Under the pieces are notes generated by a model. It had not been told where the DNA came from. It did no database searches and saw only the letters and a list, made by a program, of their open reading frames with translations. The translations under genes were made by a program, and so were the position numbers. From Rhodocyclales bacterium RIFCSPLOWO2_02_FULL_63_24 (GTDB lineage Bacteria > Pseudomonadota > Gammaproteobacteria > Burkholderiales > Rhodocyclaceae), in contig MHZX01000131.1 of NCBI GenBank assembly GCA_001828935.1, forward strand, positions 1 to 39,520: 39,520 nucleotides of DNA. Reading direction: 5' to 3'. Shown here piece by piece: positions 1 through 7,889 of the stretch (the stretch's first letter is position 1; each line of letters begins with the position of its first letter).

Positions 1-89
1 CAAACACCCGAGGCAGGAGCCTTGTGCGGTAGTTCCGCTCGCAGGGATCTGTGCGGGGGGCAGGGGGTAACCTCTGTCCCTACCGCGAC
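1..89 (+). mobile_element. 3' end of a group II intron (domains V and VI)
   Basis: Not protein-coding; the call rests on RNA folding. Domain V spans about 17-49. It starts GAGCC (17-21), has a lower helix 20-24 with 42-46, a two-base bulge at 40-41, an upper helix GCGG 26-29 with CCGC 35-38, and a five-base cap. Domain VI spans about 53-86: GCGG 53-56 pairs CCGC 83-86, GGG 58-60 pairs CCC 78-80, and 61-66 pair 71-76, closed by a GTAA tetraloop (67-70). A82 is left as a bulged branch-point adenosine seven bases before a 3' end in AC (88-89). Bases 1-16 would be the tail of domain IV. The maturase/reverse-transcriptase ORF, if present, lies outside the window, so this may be a complete intron's end or a fragment. 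Domain V carries a U·U mismatch (25/39), possibly mild decay. Confidence 0.8.
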
Positions 90-107
90 CCCCGCGGCAA
101 CAGACTG

Positions 108-146
108 TTCAGAAAGTGCAAAGTAGTATTCTATAATATTCAAAAT
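108..146 (+). promoter_or_regulatory. Candidate sigma-70 promoter and operator of the arsR-yibN operon
   Basis: A perfect -10 hexamer TATAAT (132-137) lies 18 bp from a -35-like TTCAGA (108-113), predicting transcription from about 144. The -10 sits in an AT-rich imperfect dyad (about 128-143, GTATTC...AATATTC). That is the usual position of an ArsR-family autorepression operator. It begins only about 20 bp downstream of the group II intron end. Confidence 0.55.
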
Positions 147-190
147 TGCCGCCATAAGAGATATACCTACATTACAGGCCAGCATCAATA

Positions 191-517
191 ATGGACACAG
201 CGATCAACGAACTGATTGGCAAGCAGGAGCACATAGAAACGGCGGCGCGGGCGTTGAAGGCGATCTCGCATCCTTTGCGCTTGAAAATCCTGTGCGTGGT
301 CGGCGACCAGGAAACCTGCGTGCAGGATATCGTTGATGCGGTCGGCACTTCGCAAAGCAATATTTCGCAACACCTCGCGATTCTGCGCGACAAGGGCGTC
401 CTGCAAACCCGCAAGGACGCCAACCGGGTTTTTTATCGTATCGCCGACCAGCGCACCCTTCAGCTCATCGCCCTGATGCGCGAGGTGTTCTGCGGCGTTT
501 CTGCACACAGGGAATAG
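191..517 (+). CDS. ArsR/SmtB-family regulator, BigR/SqrR-like sulfur sensor
   Basis: A 108-residue winged-helix repressor. An N-terminal helix is followed by the ArsR core (SHPLRLKIL, 26-34) and a recognition region SQSNISQHLAILR at about residues 54-66, with a wing near KDANRVFYRI. It lacks the CxC metal motif of arsenic or cadmium sensors. Cys35 and Cys101 are 66 residues apart, the spacing known for the dithiol pair of SqrR/BigR-type persulfide sensors; a third Cys is at 43. The gene is six bases upstream of a rhodanese gene, the same pairing as ygaV-ygaP or bigR operons. The inferred role is derepression of the sulfur-transfer genes by reactive sulfur species, with autoregulation at the upstream dyad. 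The family assignment is firm; the persulfide-sensing role is inferred from cysteine spacing and context. Confidence 0.85.
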   Translation: MDTAINELIGKQEHIETAARALKAISHPLRLKILCVVGDQETCVQDIVDAVGTSQSNISQHLAILRDKGVLQTRKDANRVFYRIADQRTLQLIALMREVFCGVSAHRE

Positions 518-523
518 ACAACA

Positions 524-934
524 ATGGAATTTTTGCAGCAGAACATGATTTGGGTGGCTCTCGCCTGCATCAGCGGCGGCATGCTGCTGTGGCCGATGCT
601 GACCGGTGGCGGCGTGGCGAACCTGACGCCGGCCCAGGCGACCCTGTTGATGAATCGCGAAGACGCGCTGGTGCTGGACGTGCGTGAAACCGGCGAGTGG
701 AGTTCCGGACACATACCCGGGGCACGTCACATCACGCTCGCCCAACTGGACAAGCGGATGTCCGAGCTGGAGAAGTTCAAGGAACGGCCGATCATCATCT
801 GCTGCGCCTCGGGCAATCGGTCGTCGTCGGCCTGCGGGCAGTTGAAGAAGGGCGGTTTTGAGAAGGTGTTCAGCCTCTCCGGCGGAATTTCGGCGTGGCT
901 GGAATCGAATCTTCCGCTGACGACAAAATCCTGA
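524..934 (+). CDS. yibN: Membrane-anchored rhodanese-like sulfurtransferase (YibN type)
   Basis: A 136-residue protein with one N-terminal transmembrane segment (about residues 8-26) followed by a single rhodanese domain. It has the usual LDVRETGEW and GHIPGA motifs. The active-site loop is C94-A-S-G-N-R99, matching CxxGxR of active sulfurtransferases; Cys94 would carry the persulfide. The domain should face the cytoplasm or membrane surface. It follows the ArsR gene by six bases and precedes glutaredoxin and secB. The order rhodanese-grxC-secB-gpsA matches the yibN-grxC-secB-gpsA neighbourhood of enterics. The ArsR regulator in front suggests induction by sulfide or persulfide. The physiological acceptor cannot be read from the sequence. 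Confidence 0.88.
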   Translation: MEFLQQNMIWVALACISGGMLLWPMLTGGGVANLTPAQATLLMNREDALVLDVRETGEWSSGHIPGARHITLAQLDKRMSELEKFKERPIIICCASGNRSSSACGQLKKGGFEKVFSLSGGISAWLESNLPLTTKS

Positions 935-959
935 TCAAGCATTGAGTACGGAGTGTCAA

Positions 960-1217
960 ATGTCCAAGGTTCTGATGTATTCCACGGCGGTTTGCCCCTA
1001 TTGCGTGCGTGCCGAGCAACTGCTGACACGCAAGGGCGTCACGGATATCGAGAAAGTGCGGGTCGATCTGCAGCCGGAGCGGCGCGAGGAAATGATGCAG
1101 AAGACGGGCCGCCGTACGGTTCCGCAGATTTATATCGGCGAGACGCACGTCGGTGGTTGCGATGAGCTCTATGAACTGGAGCGTCAGGGCAAACTGGATA
1201 CACTGCTGGCCGCGTAG
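960..1217 (+). CDS. grxC: Glutaredoxin 3
   Basis: An 85-residue glutaredoxin that reduces disulfides and glutathionylated proteins with glutathione. The dithiol active site CPYC is at residues 12-15. The cis-Pro segment TVPQIYI and the glutathione-binding GGCDEL turn are present, so the whole domain is intact. The ATG at 960 is chosen over an in-frame TTG at 942 because GGAG (950-953) is correctly spaced to it and the protein then begins directly with the first beta strand. It lies between the rhodanese gene and secB. Confidence 0.93.
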   Translation: MSKVLMYSTAVCPYCVRAEQLLTRKGVTDIEKVRVDLQPERREEMMQKTGRRTVPQIYIGETHVGGCDELYELERQGKLDTLLAA

Positions 1218-1250
1218 AATCACCCTTTTCCCCCTCACCTACAATTCATC

Positions 1251-1706
1251 ATGAGCGACGAGCAGCCGGTTTTCAGCATTGAAAAGATTTACGTCAAGGA
1301 CCTCTCGATCGAGGTGCCCAACGCGCCGCAGATTTTTCTGGAGCGCGAGACGCCGAACATCGAAGTGCAGATCCAGAGTACGGCGAACACGATTGGCGAA
1401 GGCATGTACGAGGTCGCGCTGACGGTCACTGTAACGGCTACGGAAGGCGAGAAGGCCTTCTTCCTCGTTGAAGTGGCGAAAGCCGGAATCTTCCAGATTC
1501 GCAACGTGCCGGAGCAGGATCTGGAGCCGATTCTCGCCGTAGCCTGCCCGAACATCCTGTTTCCCTATGCGCGCGAAACCGTTTCCGATGCAGTCAATCG
1601 CGCCGGCTTTCCGCCCGTGATCCTCGCCCCGGTGAACTTCGAGTCGCTCTACCAGCAGCGCTTGATGGAGCAGCAGCAGGGCGAAAGCCGGATCCAGCTG
1701 CAATAG
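1251..1706 (+). CDS. secB: Protein-export chaperone SecB
   Basis: A 151-residue protein matching SecB along its whole length. It has the N-terminal FSIEKIYVKDLSIEVPNAPQ strand, the EVALTVTVTA segment and the C-terminal NFESLYQQRL helix. SecB is a cytosolic tetramer that keeps preproteins unfolded and hands them to SecA. The usual length is 150-165 residues, so it is complete. It lies 33 bp after grxC, and the next gene starts six bases after it. Confidence 0.96.
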   Translation: MSDEQPVFSIEKIYVKDLSIEVPNAPQIFLERETPNIEVQIQSTANTIGEGMYEVALTVTVTATEGEKAFFLVEVAKAGIFQIRNVPEQDLEPILAVACPNILFPYARETVSDAVNRAGFPPVILAPVNFESLYQQRLMEQQQGESRIQLQ

Positions 1707-1712
1707 TCGGCG

Positions 1713-2162
1713 ATGGTGCGACGCCGACTTCCTGCCGCCGTATTGACCCTGGGTGCGCTGGCAGCGGCCTTGCCGGCGTGGGCGCTCGACTACCGGACTC
1801 TCGTTGAGGCGGCGCCGATGTACGACGCGCCGTCGGTCAAGTCGAAGCCCTTGTTTGTGGTGATGGCCGGCACGCCGGTCGAGCTTGTGGTCAGTCTCGA
1901 CGGCTGGTCCAAGGTGCGCGACAGCCGGGGCGATCTGGCCTGGATCGAAAAAAAGCACCTGGCCGAAAAGCGCAATGTCATTGTGCGTTTCGATCGCGTC
2001 CCGGTTCGCGCCGCCGCCGACGACAAGGCTGGGTTGGTGTTTGAGGCGGAGCGCGACGTGGTGCTGGAACTGGTCGAAGCCGTTCCCGGTGGTTGGGTCA
2101 AGGTCAGGCATCGCGACGGGCAAAGTGGATTTCTCAAGGTGCCGCAAGTCTGGGGCTTGTAG
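1713..2162 (+). CDS. Exported SH3-domain protein
   Basis: A 149-residue protein with a cleavable signal peptide (positive MVRRR start, hydrophobic stretch to about residue 24, AWA cleavage region). It contains two bacterial SH3 (SH3b) repeats at about residues 27-88 and 90-147. Conserved positions are visible in V...DGWSKVRDSRGDLAWIEKKHL and in V...GGWVKVRHRDGQSGFLKV. SH3b domains in the periplasm often bind peptidoglycan or proteins; the target here is unknown. It is co-directional with secB and gpsA and probably in the same transcript. Confidence 0.75.
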   Translation: MVRRRLPAAVLTLGALAAALPAWALDYRTLVEAAPMYDAPSVKSKPLFVVMAGTPVELVVSLDGWSKVRDSRGDLAWIEKKHLAEKRNVIVRFDRVPVRAAADDKAGLVFEAERDVVLELVEAVPGGWVKVRHRDGQSGFLKVPQVWGL

Positions 2163-2165
2163 CCG

Positions 2166-2276
2166 ATGCCGACTGCCAGCGACCACGATGTTTCAGTGCA
2201 GGCCGACGCCGGGACAATCAGCGTCAAGCGCCGTGGCGGGGCCTGGCGCCCGTTGGATAGGACGCGATGCGGATAG
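2166..2276 (+). CDS. Possible small ORF (36 aa) between the SH3 gene and gpsA
   Basis: An ATG four bases after the SH3 gene's stop opens a 36-codon frame that ends inside gpsA (10-bp overlap), filling almost all of an otherwise empty 104-bp gap. The stretch [15 protein letters not shown] recurs, with codon-like substitutions, upstream of aceE (20179-20238), where the peptide reads DVSVQANASLIGVKR. In the 41 bp compared (2190-2230 against 20182-20222) 32 bases match. No function is recognised. Arrangement and repetition favour either a real small protein or a coding remnant; a non-coding repeat is also possible. Confidence 0.35.
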   Translation: MPTASDHDVSVQADAGTISVKRRGGAWRPLDRTRCG

Positions 2277-3247
2277 CCGTACTCGGCGCCGGAGCCTGGG
2301 GCACGGCGCTGGCCATCGCTTTCGCCGGACGGCATGCAGTCACCTTGTGGGCGCGCGATGCAGCCCGCGCCGGGGAGATGGCTCGGCAGCGGGAAAACCT
2401 ACGCTACCTCCCGGCCTGCCGTTTCCCCGATGCGTTGCGGGTCACGGCGGATATCGGAACCGCGCTGGGCGATGCCGACTTGGCGATTCTTGCCGCACCG
2501 TTGGCCGGTCTGCGATTCCTGCTGGAGCGGATCAAGACCCTCGCGCCGGGCAAGCCCTTTCTCTGGGTGTGCAAGGGACTCGAAGCCGGCACCGGCCTCC
2601 TGCCGCATCAGGTGGTGGCCGAGGTCATGGGCGATGCCGTTTGCGGCGTACTCACCGGGCCGAGCTTTGCTCTCGAGGTGGCGCGCGGACTGCCCACAGC
2701 CATTACGCTGGCGGCCACCGACGCAGGATTTGCCGAAGCCATTGCGCAGAACCTGCACGGTGGCAATTTGCGCGTTTATGCCAATCAGGACCTGATCGGC
2801 GCTGAAGTCGGCGGCGCGGTAAAGAACGTACTGGCGATCGCTACCGGTATCTGCGATGGCCTCGGCCTCGGCTTCAACGCCCGTGCCGCCCTGATCACGC
2901 GCGGCCTGGTGGAGATCACCCGGTTTGGCGAGGCGCTCGGCGCCCGGCGCGAAACCTTCAACGGCCTGGCCGGCATGGGTGACCTGATCCTCACCTGTAC
3001 CGGCGAGCTCTCGCGCAATCGTCGCGTCGGCCTGCTCCTGGCGGAGGGACGGGCTTTGGCCGACATTACCCGCGAACTCGGCCACGTTGCCGAAGGCGTG
3101 CCTGCCGCGCGCGAAGTCGCCCGCCGAGCCGCCGAGCTTGGTATCGAGATGCCCATCACCCGGGCGGTGACCGCCGTTCTCGACGGCCGCGTTACTCCTC
3201 GTGCGGCGGTAGAGCAACTGATGGCGCGGGATCCGAAACACGAATGA
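2267..3247 (+). CDS. gpsA: NAD(P)-dependent glycerol-3-phosphate dehydrogenase
   Basis: A 326-residue cytosolic enzyme that reduces dihydroxyacetone phosphate to sn-glycerol 3-phosphate for phospholipid synthesis. The N-terminal Rossmann motif is [12 protein letters not shown] (residues 4-15). CKGLE, GPSFA, the catalytic-lysine segment [13 protein letters not shown] and [11 protein letters not shown] are all present. The length is normal for the family (about 330). It ends four bases before the convergent trmL stop codon. Confidence 0.96.
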   Translation: MRIAVLGAGAWGTALAIAFAGRHAVTLWARDAARAGEMARQRENLRYLPACRFPDALRVTADIGTALGDADLAILAAPLAGLRFLLERIKTLAPGKPFLWVCKGLEAGTGLLPHQVVAEVMGDAVCGVLTGPSFALEVARGLPTAITLAATDAGFAEAIAQNLHGGNLRVYANQDLIGAEVGGAVKNVLAIATGICDGLGLGFNARAALITRGLVEITRFGEALGARRETFNGLAGMGDLILTCTGELSRNRRVGLLLAEGRALADITRELGHVAEGVPAAREVARRAAELGIEMPITRAVTAVLDGRVTPRAAVEQLMARDPKHE

Positions 3248-3251
3248 AGGG

Positions 3252-3740
3252 CTATTCGCCCCCGGCGAATCCCTGCTGCCGCCACGCCTCGTAAACCATC
3301 ACTGCCACGGCGTTGGACAGGTTCAGGCTGCGATTGCCCGGTATCAGTGGCAGCCGCAGACGATGGCTTTCGTCGATTTCTGCCAATACCTCCGCTGGCA
3401 GGCCGCACGATTCCGCGCCGAAGACGAACGCATCGCCGGGCAGAAACTTTGGCGCAGCGGCATCCTGGGCGTCGTCGTCGGTATGGCGTCGTTGCGCCTT
3501 GGTGGTCAGAGCAAACAGCCTGGCCTCGCCCAGCAGGGACCGGCACGCGGCCCAATTCGGGTGCACCGTAACGCAGGCGATTTCGGCGTAATCCATTCCC
3601 GCCCGGCGCAGTTGGGCAGCCGACAGATCGAAGCCCAACGGTTCCACCAGATGCAGTTTCGCCCCGGTATTTGCGCAAAGCCGGATGACATTCCCCGTGT
3701 TGGGCGGAATCTCCGGAGCGACGAGGACAACATGGAACAC
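3252..3740 (-). CDS. trmL: tRNA (cytidine/uridine(34)-2'-O)-methyltransferase
   Basis: A 162-residue minimal SPOUT methyltransferase (TrmL/YibK) that methylates the wobble nucleotide ribose of certain leucine tRNAs. The trefoil-knot motifs are visible: PEIPPNTGNVIRLCANTG near the N-terminus, FGAESCGLP, and LPLIPGNRSLNLSNAVAVM at the C-terminus. The start is GTG at 3740, preceded by GGAGG (complement of 3750-3754) at good spacing. The frame stays open far upstream, but that part overlaps mshE antisense and is not coding. It is convergent with gpsA and divergent from mshE. Confidence 0.93.
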   Translation of the reverse strand: MFHVVLVAPEIPPNTGNVIRLCANTGAKLHLVEPLGFDLSAAQLRRAGMDYAEIACVTVHPNWAACRSLLGEARLFALTTKAQRRHTDDDAQDAAAPKFLPGDAFVFGAESCGLPAEVLAEIDESHRLRLPLIPGNRSLNLSNAVAVMVYEAWRQQGFAGGE

Positions 3741-3851
3741 GTGCGGGTGCCTCCGAAAAACGTGCGTTTCCGAGCGATCAGCCGAATGGGCTTTCGTGCA
3801 AAATCGCGGCTGCAAAGGCCCCGATTCTAAGGCTGCTATGGAGACCGCCTG

Positions 3852-5558
3852 ATGGCACGTCCGGAAAAAATCCGTCTTGGTGACATGCTGGTGCAGCAGG
3901 ACCTCGTTACGGTGGAGCAACTCAAGCTCGCACTTGAGGAGCAGAAGCGCTCGGGCCGCAAGCTTGGCCGAGTGCTGGTGGAAAGCGGCTATGTCACCGA
4001 AGAAGGCATTTCGAACGGCCTCGCACGTCAGCTCGGCGCAGATTTCGTCGACCTCAAGACCTTCAAGCTGCAGCCTGATCTGATCAAGCTCCTGCCGGAA
4101 GCCCAGGCTCGACGCCACCGGGCCTTGGTGCTCAACGAGCGGGCCGGCTTGCTGGTCGTCGGCATGGCCGATCCTACCGACCTTGCCGCCTTCGACGAGC
4201 TGGCGCGCACGCTCAGGCGCGAGATCGATCTTGCGGTGGTGACGGAAAGCCAGCTGCTCGCCGCCATCGATCGGGTCTATAGCCGCGCCGCGGAAATCCA
4301 CGGCCTGGCCAAGGAGTTGACGGCCGACATGGGCGACGTGTCGACCGAGTTCGGCAACATCCTGGGCCTCACTGCCGGTGCCGAGGATGCTCCGGTCGTC
4401 AAACTGCTCAATACCGTGTTTGAAGAGGCGCTCAAGATGCGCGCCTCCGATATTCACATCGAGCCGCAGGAGAAATCGCTCATCATCCGCTTTCGCATCG
4501 ACGGTGTGCTGCACATCCAGACCGAGGCCGACCCTAAAATTTCGACCGCCCTGGTACTGCGCCTGAAGCTGATGTCCGGCCTGGATATTTCCGAAAAGCG
4601 CCTGCCGCAGGATGGTCGCTTCAACATCAAGTTGCGCAACACGGCGATCGACATTCGTATCTCGTCGATGCCGACCCAGCACGGCGAATCGGTGGTCATG
4701 CGGCTGCTGGCGCAGAACACGGGCCTGTTGCTGCTCGACAAGCTGCATATGCCGCCGCGCATCCTGGAACGCTTCCGCCATTCCATCGCGCGACCGTCCG
4801 GCATCGTGCTGGTGACCGGACCCACCGGCTCGGGCAAGACCACCACGCTGTACGCGGCACTCAACGAACTGAACACGCCGGAGAAGAAGATCATCACCGT
4901 CGAGGATCCGGTCGAATATCGCCTGCCCGGCCTCAATCAGGTACAGGTGCACGAGAAGATCGATCTCTCCTTCAGTCGCGTGCTGCGTACCGCGTTGCGG
5001 CAGGATCCGGACATCATCCTGCTGGGCGAAATGCGCGACCAGGAAACCGCGGAGATCGGCATGCGCGCCGCGATGACCGGCCACCTCGTGCTATCGACGC
5101 TGCACACCAACGATGCTTTGTCGACGCCGATTCGTTTGCTCGACATGGGTGTGCCGCGCTACATGGTGGCCCTGTCGATCCAGATGGTGCTGGCGCAGCG
5201 TCTGGTGCGCGTTACCTGCGAGTATTGCTCCGCTCCCTACACGCCAGCGCCGCACGAGCACCTCTGGCTCAAGTCGGAACTTGGCGACCGGGTGGACAAC
5301 TTCCAGTACAAGCACGGCCAGGGTTGCGGTCATTGCGCCAACACGGGGTATCAGGGGCGCCAGGCCGTGTATGAAATTCTCGATATGAACAACGCGCTGG
5401 TCGAGGCGGTGAACCGGGGCGATCCCAACGAGTTCATGCAGATCGGTCGCGAACAGATGGGCGGCAACACCCTGCGGCGGGATGCCGTGCGCCTGGTCGT
5501 CAGTGGCCGCACCACGATCGACGAGGCCATGCGCATCAGCACGCAGCTCGAAGAGTAG
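3852..5558 (+). CDS. mshE: MSHA pilus extension ATPase with c-di-GMP-binding N-terminus
   Basis: A 568-residue GspE/PilB-family assembly ATPase. The N-terminus is an MshEN domain with two 24-residue RLGxxL...Q motifs (residues 8-31, RLGDMLV...; 37-60, KLGRVLV...) separated by exactly five residues, the known c-di-GMP-binding layout. The ATPase core has Walker A GPTGSGKTTT near residue 322, Walker B/Asp-box DPDIILLGEMRD, and HTND. A CEYC...CGHC tetracysteine zinc site lies near residues 455-495. It is the first gene of the pilus block, eight bases from mshG. c-di-GMP control of pilus extension is inferred from the motif. Confidence 0.93.
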   Translation: MARPEKIRLGDMLVQQDLVTVEQLKLALEEQKRSGRKLGRVLVESGYVTEEGISNGLARQLGADFVDLKTFKLQPDLIKLLPEAQARRHRALVLNERAGLLVVGMADPTDLAAFDELARTLRREIDLAVVTESQLLAAIDRVYSRAAEIHGLAKELTADMGDVSTEFGNILGLTAGAEDAPVVKLLNTVFEEALKMRASDIHIEPQEKSLIIRFRIDGVLHIQTEADPKISTALVLRLKLMSGLDISEKRLPQDGRFNIKLRNTAIDIRISSMPTQHGESVVMRLLAQNTGLLLLDKLHMPPRILERFRHSIARPSGIVLVTGPTGSGKTTTLYAALNELNTPEKKIITVEDPVEYRLPGLNQVQVHEKIDLSFSRVLRTALRQDPDIILLGEMRDQETAEIGMRAAMTGHLVLSTLHTNDALSTPIRLLDMGVPRYMVALSIQMVLAQRLVRVTCEYCSAPYTPAPHEHLWLKSELGDRVDNFQYKHGQGCGHCANTGYQGRQAVYEILDMNNALVEAVNRGDPNEFMQIGREQMGGNTLRRDAVRLVVSGRTTIDEAMRISTQLEE

Positions 5559-5565
5559 GGAGCCC

Positions 5566-6801
5566 ATGCCCAACTTCGCCTATCGCGGCCGCAACGGGGC
5601 CGGGGATGTAGTGGAGGGAATCCTGGAAGGCGCGACTGCCGGAGCGGTGGCCGACCAGTTGTTCGGCAAGGGCTTGACGCCGATCGAGATCAAGCCGACT
5701 ACCGCCGCGGCGGGCGGCGTTGACAGCGCTGCCAGCGTCAGCATCCAGCTCTTCAAGCCCAAAGTCGAGCATATGGATGTGCTGTTGTTTTCGCGCCAGC
5801 TTCATACCCTGTTGCGTGCCGGGGTCCCCATCATGCGGGCGCTGACGGGTTTGCAGGAATCCAGCACCAACCCGGCGATGCGGGACGTCCTGCAAGACGT
5901 ACGTCAAAGTCTTGATTCCGGTCGCGACCTGTCGTTGTCGCTGGCGCGTCATCCGAAGGTTTTCTCGCCCTTCTATCTGTCCATGGTGCGCGTTGGCGAA
6001 ATGACCGGCGGACTCGAAGAGATTTTCATTCGCCTGTTCGATCACCTGGCCTTCGAGCGTTTCATGAAAGACCAGGTCAAGTCGGCGCTGCGCTACCCGT
6101 CGTTTGTGGTTGCCGCGATGGGGATCGCCATTGTCATTGTCAATATCTTCGTCATTCCGGCCTTCGCCAAGGTGTTCAAGGGCTTTGGCGCCGAACTGCC
6201 GCTCATGACGCGGCTGTTGATCGGTTTTTCGGACTTCATGCTGAACTGGTGGCATGCGCTGCTACTGGGTGTGGTGGGCGCCGTCTTCGCTTTCAATACC
6301 TGGCGCAAGACGACCAAGGGTCGCTATGCCTGGGACCGTTTCAAGCTCAAGATTCCCATTGCCGGAAAGATCGTCCGCAAGGCAACCCTGGCGCGCTTCG
6401 CCGCCAGTTTTGCCCTCGCCTCGCGCAGTGGGGTGCCGATCATCCAGGCCCTGACCAATGTCGCGGAGACGGTGGACAACGCCTACATCTCCGACAAGGT
6501 CGAGAGAATGCGCGACGGGGTCGAGCGTGGCGAAAGCATATTGCGCACCTCGATTTCCTCGGGAGTCTTTACCCCTGTTGTGTTGCAGATGATTGCCGTC
6601 GGCGAAGAGTCGGGCGCGCTCGACGACATGATGAAAGAGATCGCCGACATGTATCAGGGCGAGGTCGAGTACGAGCTGAAGACTCTGGCGCAGCAGATCG
6701 AACCTATCCTGATCGTTTCGCTGGGCATCATGGTCCTGATCCTCGCGCTCGGCATCTTCCTGCCCCTGTGGGACCTGGGCAAGGTGTCCATGAAAAAGTG
6801 A
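5566..6801 (+). CDS. mshG: MSHA pilus inner-membrane platform protein (GspF/PilC family)
   Basis: A 411-residue polytopic inner-membrane protein. It has two GspF (T2SSF) domains, at about residues 70-195 and 275-400, with transmembrane segments near 170-200, 225-245 and the C-terminus. Typical motifs include FSRQLHTLLRAGVPI, RVGEMTGGLEE, and GEESGALDDMM in the second domain. It forms the platform turned by MshE to insert or extract pilin. The ATG at 5566 follows GGGAG and gives the standard MPNFAYRGRN start; an in-frame extension into mshE is not needed. mshF starts one base after the stop. Confidence 0.92.
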   Translation: MPNFAYRGRNGAGDVVEGILEGATAGAVADQLFGKGLTPIEIKPTTAAAGGVDSAASVSIQLFKPKVEHMDVLLFSRQLHTLLRAGVPIMRALTGLQESSTNPAMRDVLQDVRQSLDSGRDLSLSLARHPKVFSPFYLSMVRVGEMTGGLEEIFIRLFDHLAFERFMKDQVKSALRYPSFVVAAMGIAIVIVNIFVIPAFAKVFKGFGAELPLMTRLLIGFSDFMLNWWHALLLGVVGAVFAFNTWRKTTKGRYAWDRFKLKIPIAGKIVRKATLARFAASFALASRSGVPIIQALTNVAETVDNAYISDKVERMRDGVERGESILRTSISSGVFTPVVLQMIAVGEESGALDDMMKEIADMYQGEVEYELKTLAQQIEPILIVSLGIMVLILALGIFLPLWDLGKVSMKK

Positions 6802-6802
6802 C

Positions 6803-7252
6803 ATGAAGCGTCAGCGCGGCGCCAGCAAGTTCGAGTTCGCCATAGTGGTGACGATCCTCGGCATTCTCGCCGCCGCCTTGCTGGCGCGCCTGAACGCGAT
6901 TGAGGCCGACGCGGAGCGTACGGAAGTCGATCTCACCGTGCGCAACATCCGCGTCGGCATCCAATTGGCGATAGGCGAGCACATCATGCGTGGCGAGGAA
7001 GAGCGTATTCTCGAAGTGGCGCAGGCCAGTCCGATCGACTTCCTCGGTCATCGACCGCGAGGGTTCAATGCAGGCGCCAGGTCGCCGCAGGCGTCAGGAG
7101 AGTGGGCCTATGATCCCATTCTTCGCGAACTCGCCTACCTGCCGCGTCTGCGAGGGGCCTTCGGCGGCGCCGAGGAACTGCGCTGGCGCTATGTCGCCAG
7201 GCAGGATTCCTCGGGAAGAACGATCGGTGCCAGCCTCGTTGGCCTAAACTGA
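6803..7252 (+). CDS. mshF: MshF-like pseudopilin
   Basis: A 149-residue protein with one prepilin-like N-terminal hydrophobic helix. The leader MKRQRG would be cleaved before Ala7 (+1), which puts the conserved Glu at +5 (ASKFE), followed by a hydrophobic helix of about 18 residues. The +1 residue is Ala rather than the usual Phe or Met. The C-terminal part is soluble, with no recognised domain. Position directly after mshG matches mshF in Vibrio and Shewanella MSHA loci, which is the main reason for the name. Confidence 0.65.
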   Translation: MKRQRGASKFEFAIVVTILGILAAALLARLNAIEADAERTEVDLTVRNIRVGIQLAIGEHIMRGEEERILEVAQASPIDFLGHRPRGFNAGARSPQASGEWAYDPILRELAYLPRLRGAFGGAEELRWRYVARQDSSGRTIGASLVGLN

Positions 7253-7331
7253 GCGTTAGTAGTGCCGGTATTTGGGTGACTGACTTAAGACATACATGCT
7301 ACTTTTGACCGCAAGTAAACGGAACTGCCCC

Positions 7332-7850
7332 ATGACCCTGATTCCAGGGCGGAACGCTTCGCCCGCACGCGGCTTCACACTTATCGAACTGGTGATCGTG
7401 ATTACCATCATTGGCATTCTCGCGGCGGTGGCCCTGCCGCGCCTGATCGACGCCCAGCGCGACGCGCGCATCGCCAAGGCCAACGCGATCTATGGCTCGA
7501 TCCGTTCTGCGGTGGCGCTGGCGCGTTCGCGTTGCGAGTTGGACGTTGCCGGTACCGCCCCCAGCGCTACTCCAACCAATTGCGCTTCGGTTCCGCCCAA
7601 GGTCAATATGGACGGCATCATGGTCGACATCGTCAATCGCTATCCCGCCGCGACGGCAGCGGGGATAGAAGTCGCCGCCGCCCTTAATCTGGCTGCGGAT
7701 GGCTTGACCGCGGGCGGCACCGGAACCACGCGGACCTACGATGTGGCCGGCGGCACGATCCCCAATTGCAGGATCAGCTATCAGGAAGCAACCCTATCGG
7801 GTACGGTGATTGTGGCTCCCGTAATTACGGTAGTGACAACAGGTTGTTAG
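7332..7850 (+). CDS. Type IV prepilin, MSHA-type (MshB/minor pilin-like)
   Basis: About 172 residues. A 14-residue leader ending ARG is followed by FTLIELVIVITIIGILAAVA, a canonical type IV prepilin site and transmembrane/assembly helix. The C-terminal head is Ala/Thr-rich with a Cys pair (CELDV...NCAS) and a terminal Cys. The ATG at 7332 gives a normal leader length; the in-frame ATG at 7296 would add 12 residues and cannot be excluded, and neither has a strong ribosome site. It lies between mshF and the MshA-like pilin, the place of mshB. It could be a minor or alternative major subunit. Confidence 0.82.
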   Translation: MTLIPGRNASPARGFTLIELVIVITIIGILAAVALPRLIDAQRDARIAKANAIYGSIRSAVALARSRCELDVAGTAPSATPTNCASVPPKVNMDGIMVDIVNRYPAATAAGIEVAAALNLAADGLTAGGTGTTRTYDVAGGTIPNCRISYQEATLSGTVIVAPVITVVTTGC

Positions 7851-7889
7851 CCATCTATGATTTGTTCAAGAATGATTTAGGAGAGCGCC

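Noticed and set aside
1..190. Left-edge GC-rich structured sequence as a riboswitch or SRP RNA
   Set aside because: The fold with a domain V bulge, GTAA-capped domain VI, bulged A and AC end fits a group II intron terminus much better.
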